The notes under the pieces are model-generated. The model worked only from the letters and a program-made list of their open reading frames with translations, searched no databases and was not told where the DNA came from. From NCBI RefSeq assembly GCF_014490665.1, contig NZ_CP061038.1, forward strand, positions 2,046,001 to 2,110,000: DNA of 64,000 nucleotides, read 5' to 3'. Positions 8,315 through 15,186 of the stretch are shown piece after piece. This stretch comes from Sphingomonas alpina (lineage in GTDB: Bacteria; Pseudomonadota; Alphaproteobacteria; Sphingomonadales; Sphingomonadaceae). The position numbers and the translations under genes are program-made. How positions within the stretch are numbered: position 1 is the stretch's first letter; every line of letters begins with the position of its first letter.

Positions 8315-9721
8315 TTATTTTCGCAACGCTTTCAGGCGCTGCACGGCATGAGCGTTGCTCGGGTCGAGCGCAATCGACCGCTCATAGCTGGCGATCGCCG
8401 CCGCCTTCTCGCCATTGATCGCATAGGCGTCGGCCAGGCTGTCATAGGCATTGCCGCTGCGCGGAAACAACTCGACCCCGATCTTCATCACCGCCAGCGC
8501 TTCTTTCGGCTTGCCAAAGCTGAGCAAGCGATATGCCCAGTCGTTGAGTTCATGCTCATCGACCCGGAATCCGGGATCGCGTCGAAGCCCGGCCAGGACG
8601 GCAGAGGCATCACCATAGCCCTGCCGGTCCAGCGCCGCGCGCAGTGCCCCCACGCCCTCCAGCTGCATGCCAGGGATGTAGAGCGCGGCGATCTGGTCGG
8701 CCATATCCTCCGGCGTGGCGCCAGCGAGGTTGGTCAGGATGACCACGCCGACATTGTCGTCGGGATAAAGGAACATCGCCGAGCGCGAGCCGCCGGTCAT
8801 GCCCACGCTGCGATGCCGTACGCGGTCCATCACCAGCCAGCCCATACCCCATTGGCCGAGCGATCCATTGGTGAAGGGCACGCGCGTCCACATCGTCTGC
8901 CGCGCGGCGGCGCCGAGCAAGCGGCCATCGAGGATAGCGTTCATCCAGCGCGCCATGTCCGCGGCGGTGCTGTCCATGCCCGAGGCGGCACGATGCTTGG
9001 GCGAAAAAGTCTCGAACAGGCCGCGCGGTGCGCCATTCTCCAGGGCATAGGCGGCCGACTTGCCGGACACGACCTCGCGGCTGTCATGCAGGCCTGTCCC
9101 CGGCATGCCGACCAGCGCGGTCTGAGCGAGCACGACCGGCGCGTCGAGCGGGTGGCCGTCCAGCGCGTTGAGAATGTTCTGGAGCAGCGCGTAATTGGTC
9201 TGGCTATAGTCGAAACGCTCTCCGGGCGGGAAGCGCACCGGCTGAGCCAGCGCCCATCCCCAGGCCGCCGCCTCCTCGCCCTGCTTGCTGCCTGCGCTTC
9301 CCGCGAAATTGGGCAGGCCGGAGCTATGGCTGAGCAATTGCCGGACAGTCACGCCGCGCCAGGCTTCGGGCAGATCACTCAGATAGTCGCCAACGCGTTT
9401 CGACAGGTCGAGCCGGCCCGCCTCGACAGCGCGCATCGCGGCGACACCGGTAAAGGCCTTGGTGATCGAATTGACCGAGAAGATCGTGGAGTCGGTGACG
9501 GCGACCGGCGTCTGCAAGTTGGCGATGCCATAATGACGTAGCAGCGCAACCCGGCCGCCGCGAACCACTGCGACCTGCGCGCCGGGAACATGGCGCTCGG
9601 CCATCAGGCGCCGCATGATCGCATCGACCTGTGCGCCAGGATCAGGCGCTGCACGCGCCGGTATGGCGGCAAGCGCCAGGAGCGTGATCGCACCGCGCAG
9701 GAAAACTCCGATCCGCATCAA
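8315..9721 (-). CDS. Secreted beta-lactamase/PBP-fold serine hydrolase with C-terminal TPR tail
   Basis: This 468-residue protein has a signal peptide (ITLLALAAIPARAA). The class C beta-lactamase/D-Ala-D-Ala carboxypeptidase fold shows S85-I-T-K88 (SxxK), a Tyr motif in FDYSQTNY and the core GVTVRQLLSHSSGLP. The last 100 residues hold tetratricopeptide-like helices (GKPKEALAVMKIGVELFP, NGEKAAAIASYERSIALDPSN). Such proteins are periplasmic esterases, peptidases or carboxypeptidases; true beta-lactamase activity is not implied. Its start overlaps the stop of the upstream HTH protein by ATGA, so the pair is co-translated. The ATG lies inside the HTH gene, and the signal peptide follows at once, which supports this start. 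Confidence 0.87.
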   Translation of the reverse strand: MMRIGVFLRGAITLLALAAIPARAAPDPGAQVDAIMRRLMAERHVPGAQVAVVRGGRVALLRHYGIANLQTPVAVTDSTIFSVNSITKAFTGVAAMRAVEAGRLDLSKRVGDYLSDLPEAWRGVTVRQLLSHSSGLPNFAGSAGSKQGEEAAAWGWALAQPVRFPPGERFDYSQTNYALLQNILNALDGHPLDAPVVLAQTALVGMPGTGLHDSREVVSGKSAAYALENGAPRGLFETFSPKHRAASGMDSTAADMARWMNAILDGRLLGAAARQTMWTRVPFTNGSLGQWGMGWLVMDRVRHRSVGMTGGSRSAMFLYPDDNVGVVILTNLAGATPEDMADQIAALYIPGMQLEGVGALRAALDRQGYGDASAVLAGLRRDPGFRVDEHELNDWAYRLLSFGKPKEALAVMKIGVELFPRSGNAYDSLADAYAINGEKAAAIASYERSIALDPSNAHAVQRLKALRK

Positions 9722-10146
9722 GCATCTTCCTGCGCGGGAATTCCCGACGGGACAGTACGGGCCGCACGGTACGCCAGCACGTCGCGCACCGGCAGTTTGC
9801 GGTGCGTACCGACCATCCGATAGGTCAGCTCGCCCTGCTTCAGCAGTTTGACGAGCTGGGGGCGCGACATGTTGAGCAAATCGGCCGCCTGTTGCGTGGT
9901 CAGTTCCGCCTCCAGCGGGACCACGGCGACGGCATTGCCCTTGCCCGTTTCCGCCACCATGCGCAGCAGCGCCCGGAAGACCGTCATCGGCAGCCTGATC
10001 GCTTCCCGGCCAGTTCCGGCGCGTAAGCTGACCACGCCATCACCGCGATCGAGCCGCGACAACTGGCCTGCCGCGGCGCGTGCCGCATCGATGTCCGCGC
10101 CGCTTGGCGGGCATATATCGGCCATGTTCAGCGCCCATTCGGCCAT
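9718..10146 (-). CDS. HTH_17/excisionase-type DNA-binding protein, antitoxin-like, without a toxin partner
   Basis: This protein has 142 residues from the ATG at 10146, which has an AGGAG site at proper spacing; an ATG at 10167 lacks one. The C-terminal half contains the MerR/excisionase-like helix-turn-helix LTTQQAADLLNMSRPQLVKLL followed by GTHRKLPVRDVLAYR, the signature of antitoxins that usually precede PIN-domain toxins. The N-terminal half (residues 1-70) is Ala-rich and could mediate dimerisation. Here the next gene, overlapping by four bases, is a secreted serine hydrolase and not a PIN protein. The protein may be a stand-alone regulator of that gene. I am confident of the fold, not of the role. 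Confidence 0.75.
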   Translation of the reverse strand: MAEWALNMADICPPSGADIDAARAAAGQLSRLDRGDGVVSLRAGTGREAIRLPMTVFRALLRMVAETGKGNAVAVVPLEAELTTQQAADLLNMSRPQLVKLLKQGELTYRMVGTHRKLPVRDVLAYRAARTVPSGIPAQEDA

Positions 10147-10286
10147 TGCGCTCCTGCCCGACGGCATCAGCGATGGCCTTTGGAAGATGGGGTCATGCGT
10201 CTCATCGCTTCTCCTTTCGCGGACAAGCCATGGGCGTCCGCCGTCACATCGTCGGTACTGTCGTCAATGCTGTGACTGGCCGGTGG

Positions 10287-11966
10287 CTAGCCGCCGCCGG
10301 CTCCGTCGCTCGCGGCGCGTTCCCTGTCATTCTCGTCCATCCGCTGGCCGATCAGCTGTCGGAGGTCGATGTCAGGCCGCGCCCGTCTCGCCGCGGCGGC
10401 ATAGGCCGGCGTGACCCCGACCTTGGCGAGTTTGACCAGCCTGCCTGGCGGAATACCATCGAAGCCGGCCTCGCGCATGCCGGTGATCAGCGCCGGGGTC
10501 ACGCCGAACAGGCTATAGCCGACGAAATCATAGAGGGTCGACGGCGCTGCTCCGACCGCGCGGAACGTCTCGAGATCGGCGGCGCGGGCGCCGTTCGACC
10601 AGAGAATCCTCAGTTGCTTGGCATTGGGGGCGCCCAGCCCAAGCGCAAGGATGGTGCGCAGATAATCGGGCGTGACACCGTCCTGCTCCAATGACGGGAG
10701 CGCACGCATCTCGCCGGCGTAGCCGGCCTGCAGCATCGCTTCCTCATAGGATTCGGCGCGTGGCGCCTGCGGTGTCGACGGCGTGAGCGGTACAGGATCG
10801 ACGCTCGCTGGATCGGTTGCGGTGGTGACGGCGAGCGGCTCGGGCGCGGCTGGCCCAGCTGCTTCCGTTCGGCTGGCGTCAGTCGCGATCGTCGCAGTCC
10901 CGGCTATGGCGACGGGCCGGATCTGCACGGTTTTGGCCCGGGCAGGCTGCACAATGGATGCACGCGCGTGCGGAAGAACCGAGACCGCGCACAGGCCTAG
11001 AGCGGCGATGCCCGCAAGCAGCAGCGATGCCGCGCGATGCGGTGCCGGCACTGCCTCTCCCAGGATATGCGCGACCCTGCGACGCAACGCCGAGGCCGGT
11101 CGATGCCCGTCGAGCGCAAGGGCCAGACCAGGGCTTCGCGCCGCCTCCAGCGTGCACAAGGCGGTGGCGAAGGCCAGCGGGTTGCCGCACGCTGCCAACG
11201 CCAGATCGTCGCAGCAATGTTCGCGTTCCTCGCGCAGCCTGCGCCCGATCCACCATATCGCGGGATGGAAGAAGAACAGGGTTTCGACCAAGGTCTGCAG
11301 CAAGTTCCAGAAATAATCGGCGCGGCGGACATGGGCGAGTTCATGCGCCAGCACCGCCTCAAGCTGATCGGGTGACAAGGCAGCGAGCGCGGAAAGCGGC
11401 ACGACCACGACGGAACGGAACAGGCCCATCACAAACGGCCCGGAGACCTGCCGGGACAGCCGCAACGCGACCGGACGCAGGTTCATACGGGCGCATAACC
11501 CGTCGGCCATTGCCGACAGGGCCACCGGCACCACCATATCCGCCGCACCAACGAGACGGCGCAGCACGATCCATCCGCCGATCGCCCTGACCGACTGCAA
11601 CGACACCCCGGCAAGCCACGCCATGTCGAGCCAGAATAACAATGCCCCGTTGGTCGGGAACCAGGCCGACACCTGCCGGAACCCGGCTCCGGCATCCATT
11701 GCCATGTCTGCCAGTGCCACGCCTTGGCCGGCGATCGGGATGATGGCGGAGAGCGCGGCAACCCGTGCCAGCATTTCCTGATGGACCAAGGTGACAATGG
11801 CCGCGCCGACCATCGCCAGCATCGCGGCAAGCGCCAGGCCATAGCGTGCGCGGCTGCTGATTCCGGAAAGAGACCGGTCGACAGCGCCATGGACAAGGGC
11901 GATCGCCGCTGCCTGCCAGCAGAAATGGATCAGCGTCCAGGCAAGCGCGTCGGCATGCAGCGTCAC
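10287..11966 (-). CDS. M56-family (BlaR1/MecR1-like) membrane metallopeptidase with GVTP repeats
   Basis: This 559-residue protein has several N-terminal transmembrane helices (residues 8-135). The cytosolic zinc-protease motif is H208-E-L-A-H212 in LEAVLAHELAHVRRADY, with a downstream acidic ligand in REEREHCCDD (246-249). A further membrane helix follows near 305. The C-terminal region lacks the penicillin-binding sensor domain of BlaR1; it has an Ala/Pro/Thr-rich linker and then repeats around GVTP (DGVTPDYLRTILALG, FGVTPALITGMREAG, VGVTPAYAAAARRA). Its start overlaps the stop of the BlaI-type gene by ATGA. By family precedent it cleaves the partner repressor when a signal is sensed. The signal is not evident and need not be a beta-lactam. 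Confidence 0.9.
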   Translation of the reverse strand: MTLHADALAWTLIHFCWQAAAIALVHGAVDRSLSGISSRARYGLALAAMLAMVGAAIVTLVHQEMLARVAALSAIIPIAGQGVALADMAMDAGAGFRQVSAWFPTNGALLFWLDMAWLAGVSLQSVRAIGGWIVLRRLVGAADMVVPVALSAMADGLCARMNLRPVALRLSRQVSGPFVMGLFRSVVVVPLSALAALSPDQLEAVLAHELAHVRRADYFWNLLQTLVETLFFFHPAIWWIGRRLREEREHCCDDLALAACGNPLAFATALCTLEAARSPGLALALDGHRPASALRRRVAHILGEAVPAPHRAASLLLAGIAALGLCAVSVLPHARASIVQPARAKTVQIRPVAIAGTATIATDASRTEAAGPAAPEPLAVTTATDPASVDPVPLTPSTPQAPRAESYEEAMLQAGYAGEMRALPSLEQDGVTPDYLRTILALGLGAPNAKQLRILWSNGARAADLETFRAVGAAPSTLYDFVGYSLFGVTPALITGMREAGFDGIPPGRLVKLAKVGVTPAYAAAARRARPDIDLRQLIGQRMDENDRERAASDGAGGG

Positions 11967-12349
11967 GGTTTCGGTCTCTTCGCCTCGATCAGCCTGCGAA
12001 TCTCGCCAAGCTCGTCAGCGTCGACCGTTTCCATCGACAGTGCATGCATCGCGAGCTGTGCGGCCGATCCCGCGAACAGCCGTGTGGTCAGGTCGCGCAG
12101 CAACTGGCTTCGCGTGTCGCTCCGGCTGGCGGCAGCGCGATAGACATGCGCCTTGCCCTGCTCAGTCCGCTCGACCAAGCCCTTCTCGGTCATGATCTGC
12201 AGCGTCTTCAGCACCGAAGTATAGCCGCGCGGACGGTCGCCGCTGAGGCCGTCGAACAACTCGCGCACCGTCGCCTCACCCTTCTCCCACAGCGCCGCGA
12301 GCAGCTCCAGTTCGGCTTCGGTGGGTTTGGGGAGATCGGTACTGGCCAT
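11963..12349 (-). CDS. BlaI/MecI/CopY-family winged-helix repressor
   Basis: This 128-residue protein starts at ATG 12349 with MASTDLPKPTEAELELLAALWEKGEATVRELFDGL; the longer frame to 12442 runs through the operators. The BlaI winged helix (GYTSVLKTLQIMTEKGLV) is followed by a C-terminal dimerisation and cleavage region. Such repressors bind dyads in their own promoter as dimers and are inactivated by the partner M56 protease encoded next. Two dyads lie directly upstream at 12361-12398. Co-translation with the M56 gene (4-base overlap) fits a two-gene signalling cassette. Confidence 0.92.
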   Translation of the reverse strand: MASTDLPKPTEAELELLAALWEKGEATVRELFDGLSGDRPRGYTSVLKTLQIMTEKGLVERTEQGKAHVYRAAASRSDTRSQLLRDLTTRLFAGSAAQLAMHALSMETVDADELGEIRRLIEAKRPKP

Positions 12350-12360
12350 GCATCGATTTA

Positions 12361-12376
12361 TACGAAGGACTTCGTA
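12361..12376. promoter_or_regulatory. Operator O1, perfect 7-2-7 palindrome before the BlaI-type gene
   Basis: TACGAAGGACTTCGTA is a perfect inverted repeat (TACGAAG, 2-base spacer, CTTCGTA). It starts 12 bases upstream of the repressor ATG and lies between that gene and the divergent hydrolase. The size and TACxxxx half-sites match BlaI-family operators. Confidence 0.8.
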
Positions 12377-12382
12377 GGAGTC

Positions 12383-12398
12383 AACGAAGACTTTCGTA
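12383..12398. promoter_or_regulatory. Operator O2, imperfect copy of the BlaI-type palindrome
   Basis: AACGAAGACTTTCGTA repeats O1 with two half-site differences. Centres are 22 bp apart, two helical turns, so two dimers could bind on one DNA face. It may control both divergent transcripts. Confidence 0.75.
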
Positions 12399-12505
12399 GG
12401 CAACGCATGTTTGAGGCGATTCCAGCAGGGCCGAACATGCAAAACGCACGATTTGCATGGGTGACATACAGATGCAATACACCATGCTCAACAAGGGGAA
12501 TTGTT

Positions 12506-13933
12506 TTGGTCATCTTCGGTAATCGCATCCTTGCTGCCGTGGTGGGGTGCCTGATCGCTGCACCGGTGATGGCCGCGACGCCGCGACCGGAGAACGCAGC
12601 AGCACGTTTTGAGAAGGTAGACTGTGCGATTCCTGTTGCGGACGGTGAACGGATCGACTGCGGCATGCTCATTGTCCCCGAAAACCGCAACAAGCCCGCC
12701 AGCCGGACCATCAGGCTTCCGGTGATGATCCTGCGCAGTACTGGAATTACCCCTGCTCCTGATCCGGTCGTCTATCTGCCGGGGGGACCAGGCCTCAGCA
12801 GCGTCGAGGGCCGTACGACGGGCAAGGGTAATCCATTTCTGGCCGAGCGCGACCAGATCCTGCTCGAGGGCCGCGGCAACAAGTTCGCGCAGCCATCGCT
12901 TGCCTGCCCTGAATTGAACCAGCTCCGGGCCGCCAGCGCGGCGGGGCATGCCCAAACGGCTGCGGCGAAACGCTGCCGCACGGCCCTGATTGCGTCCGGG
13001 ATTGATCTTGACGGCTATACCTCTGCCGAATCCGCTGACGACCTTGAGGATTTACGCCGTCTGCTCCGTGTTCGGCAGTGGAATCTGATTGGCTATTCCT
13101 ATGGCACACGCCTGGCGCAGACGGTGCTCGCGCGGCACCCGGAGGGGGTCCGCAGCGTCGTGCTCGACTCCGTTTTGCCGGTCGACATCAACTATGACGA
13201 GATGGCCGGATCCGCACTTCGGCGCGCGATCCACCTTGTCTTTGATGGATGCGCGAGCGATCCCGTATGCGATACGCGGCACCCCGATCTCCGAAATCGG
13301 TTCGCTGCGCTGATCGCACGCGCCGATCGGAAGGGTATCACCGCGCCGAACGGCCGCGTCCTGCGTGGTCGCGACATTGTCGAAGCCATCGGTGCGGCGC
13401 TTCAGCAGCCCCGATTGATCCCTGCACTGCCCCATTTGATGGATGAGGTTGCGAACGACCGCATTGAGGGATTGCTTCCGCTGCTCCAGCCTGGCCCGTC
13501 CAGTTTCAACTGGGGCCAGCGGCTTTCCATATGGTGCGGTGAAGAAATGCCGTTTGAAAAGCGCGAGCGGATGGAGGCGCAAATCTCACCCGGCCTTGGA
13601 TTAGGGGGCGTGGACGGACGCACCGCGACACTGGAAACCTGTGCGGCCTGGGGCGTGCGCGCCGCAGAGCCATCTGCCAACGAGGCCGTGACAAGCGACG
13701 TGCCGATATTGATTCTCGCTGGCGAATTCGACCCTGTCACCCCGCCCGACTGGGGGAGGCGTCTTCTGCGTACCATGCCCAACGCTCGATTCGTACTGAT
13801 TCCGGGCCAGGCCCATGGTGCGATGTTCAATCGCTGCGGAGGGCAACTGACAATAGCGTTCCTTCGCGATCCCGGCGCCCCGCTCAATCTCGAATGTGTA
13901 TCGAAGATGTCCGGGCCGGCATTTTCAGATTGA
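12506..13933 (+). CDS. Secreted alpha/beta hydrolase with TAP-like C-terminal domain (S33-type peptidase/esterase)
   Basis: This protein has 475 residues if the TTG at 12506 is used; it has an AAGGGGAA site six bases upstream and is followed directly by a signal peptide (VIFGNRILAAVVGCLIAAPVMA). The longer in-frame start at 12044 would run backward through the repressor gene. The alpha/beta-hydrolase triad is visible: S198 in GYSYGT, D409 in AGEFDPVTP and H437 in GQAHGAM. The oxyanion region is LPGGPG. Cys residues near 38, 52, 135 and 158 may be disulfide-bonded. The TAP-like C-terminal domain is typical of exported tripeptidyl aminopeptidases and prolyl peptidases. It is divergent from the BlaI-M56 pair and shares the operator region, so it may be their target. 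Confidence 0.85.
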   Translation: MVIFGNRILAAVVGCLIAAPVMAATPRPENAAARFEKVDCAIPVADGERIDCGMLIVPENRNKPASRTIRLPVMILRSTGITPAPDPVVYLPGGPGLSSVEGRTTGKGNPFLAERDQILLEGRGNKFAQPSLACPELNQLRAASAAGHAQTAAAKRCRTALIASGIDLDGYTSAESADDLEDLRRLLRVRQWNLIGYSYGTRLAQTVLARHPEGVRSVVLDSVLPVDINYDEMAGSALRRAIHLVFDGCASDPVCDTRHPDLRNRFAALIARADRKGITAPNGRVLRGRDIVEAIGAALQQPRLIPALPHLMDEVANDRIEGLLPLLQPGPSSFNWGQRLSIWCGEEMPFEKRERMEAQISPGLGLGGVDGRTATLETCAAWGVRAAEPSANEAVTSDVPILILAGEFDPVTPPDWGRRLLRTMPNARFVLIPGQAHGAMFNRCGGQLTIAFLRDPGAPLNLECVSKMSGPAFSD

Positions 13934-14038
13934 TCGCCGGACGCTCCGCTCGTCGATTTCGCGTCGATTGCGGCGTCGGTCGAAGCCATTGATCAACAAT
14001 GAGTTCTGGATAGCATGTCCATGCCATGCAGACGGTGT

Positions 14039-14115
14039 TGGTGGGCCCGGCAGGACTTGAACCCGCAACCTACCCGTTATGAGCGGGCAGCTCTAACCAG
14101 TTGAGCTACAGGCCC
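14039..14115 (-). tRNA. tRNA with CAT anticodon, probably tRNA-Ile2
   Basis: A 77-base tRNA folds on the minus strand. The acceptor GGGCCTG pairs with CGGGCCC (one G-T), the D arm is TAGCTCAACTGGTTAGAGC, the anticodon arm CCCGCTCATAACGGG gives CAT, the T arm contains GGGTTCAAGTCC, and CCA is encoded. The GGGCCTGTAGCTCA start is that of isoleucine tRNAs in alphaproteobacteria, so this is more likely the lysidine-modified tRNA-Ile2 than elongator tRNA-Met. The assignment between the two is uncertain; the tRNA itself is not. Confidence 0.85.
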
Positions 14116-14164
14116 CACCGTCTGTTCCGTTAGCGGAGGCGCGCCGCCGCTGGCAAGCCGCGCT

Positions 14165-15184
14165 TTACGGTCGCGTGCCCGCGGCAATCAATTCGGCGAG
14201 CGACACGGGGCGCACGCCGCGCCGATCGAGATCCGCCAGCACCTTGTCCCACCAGCGATTGAACACAGCGAGATCCGCAGCATCGCGAACATAGGGCGTG
14301 TGCCCCGGCGCGAGCGATGGCGAGTGGAACGAGAAGTTGAGCACCCGCACCCCCTGCCCCAGCGCCACGGCGATTGCCTCCAGCGCGTCGGCGAGCGGCA
14401 TGTCCTCCGGCGTCAGGGCAACGCGCGATAACAAGCCGGTACGAGCGAACAGCCCACGCCCTTTCGGAATACGGCCGAGCGCCTCGTAAAGCCCGGCACC
14501 GCCATGACGGGCCAGGCCGGTAAAAACGGTGGTGAGCGGCAACTCCATCATCCCGCCGACATGGAATGCGTGATTGCCGACCGCCCGGAAATCCGGGCCA
14601 CCTTCCGCACTATAATCATAACAAGCGCGCATCGAGCTATCGATCCGGTAACCGCGCGATGCCAGCAACGCTACGGTAGCGGGCCCTATTCCATAACGCC
14701 CGGCGCGATAGACCAAAGGGGACGCACCGAATGCTGTCGCGATGGCATTGGTAAGCACGCCGAGCTTCGCCGCTTCCAGCGTCTCTGGCAGATTGCCGGC
14801 AAAACTATTGGCCGGGGTCAGCGCTTCCTCGAACGGCGGATTGACCCAGGGATGAAGCTGCGTGCCGATCGCCGAGCGACCATCTGTCAGGACGTCGCGC
14901 AAGATGTCGATCGACAAAGGGTCGGTCGCGACCGGATGGTCAACCAGATAGGTCAGTGGCACGCCGCAGTCGGCAAAACGGCGATGTCCCTCGGGCAGCG
15001 CACCGATCGCCGAGACGTTGCGCGACTCGCGCGACAAGGGTGCGCTCCAGTCGAACTCTTCCTCGGTATCGACCATGATCGTGAATCGCGTGCCGAAATC
15101 GTCGGACCACAAGACCCGGTCGGCTGCGGCCGGTGGCGCGGGGCGATGGATCGACCCGATCGAGGGCGAGGCGATCCCTGCCAC
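14165..15184 (-). CDS. Polysaccharide-deacetylase-like protein (WalW type)
   Basis: This 339-residue protein has FTIMVDTEEEFDW near residue 35 (the NodB-type catalytic/metal Asp region), then GTQLHPWVNPP (possible metal His), YRAGRYGIGP (motif 3-like RxG) and NFSFHSPSLAPGHTPY near 285. These are the ordered motifs of the carbohydrate esterase 4 / WalW subgroup. No signal peptide or membrane helix is seen, so it is probably cytosolic. It starts two bases downstream of the sensor-kinase stop, so both are one operon. A role in sugar de-N-acetylation for envelope or exopolysaccharide is inferred from family and not shown. Confidence 0.75.
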   Translation of the reverse strand: MAGIASPSIGSIHRPAPPAAADRVLWSDDFGTRFTIMVDTEEEFDWSAPLSRESRNVSAIGALPEGHRRFADCGVPLTYLVDHPVATDPLSIDILRDVLTDGRSAIGTQLHPWVNPPFEEALTPANSFAGNLPETLEAAKLGVLTNAIATAFGASPLVYRAGRYGIGPATVALLASRGYRIDSSMRACYDYSAEGGPDFRAVGNHAFHVGGMMELPLTTVFTGLARHGGAGLYEALGRIPKGRGLFARTGLLSRVALTPEDMPLADALEAIAVALGQGVRVLNFSFHSPSLAPGHTPYVRDAADLAVFNRWWDKVLADLDRRGVRPVSLAELIAAGTRP

Positions 15185-15186
15185 GC

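Noticed and set aside
9718..10146. Complete toxin-antitoxin module
   Set aside because: The antitoxin-like HTH gene has no toxin gene on either side.
12044..12505. N-terminal extension of the secreted hydrolase
   Set aside because: It would overlap the BlaI-type gene and its operators and lacks any signal; a ribosome site and signal peptide mark the start at 12506.
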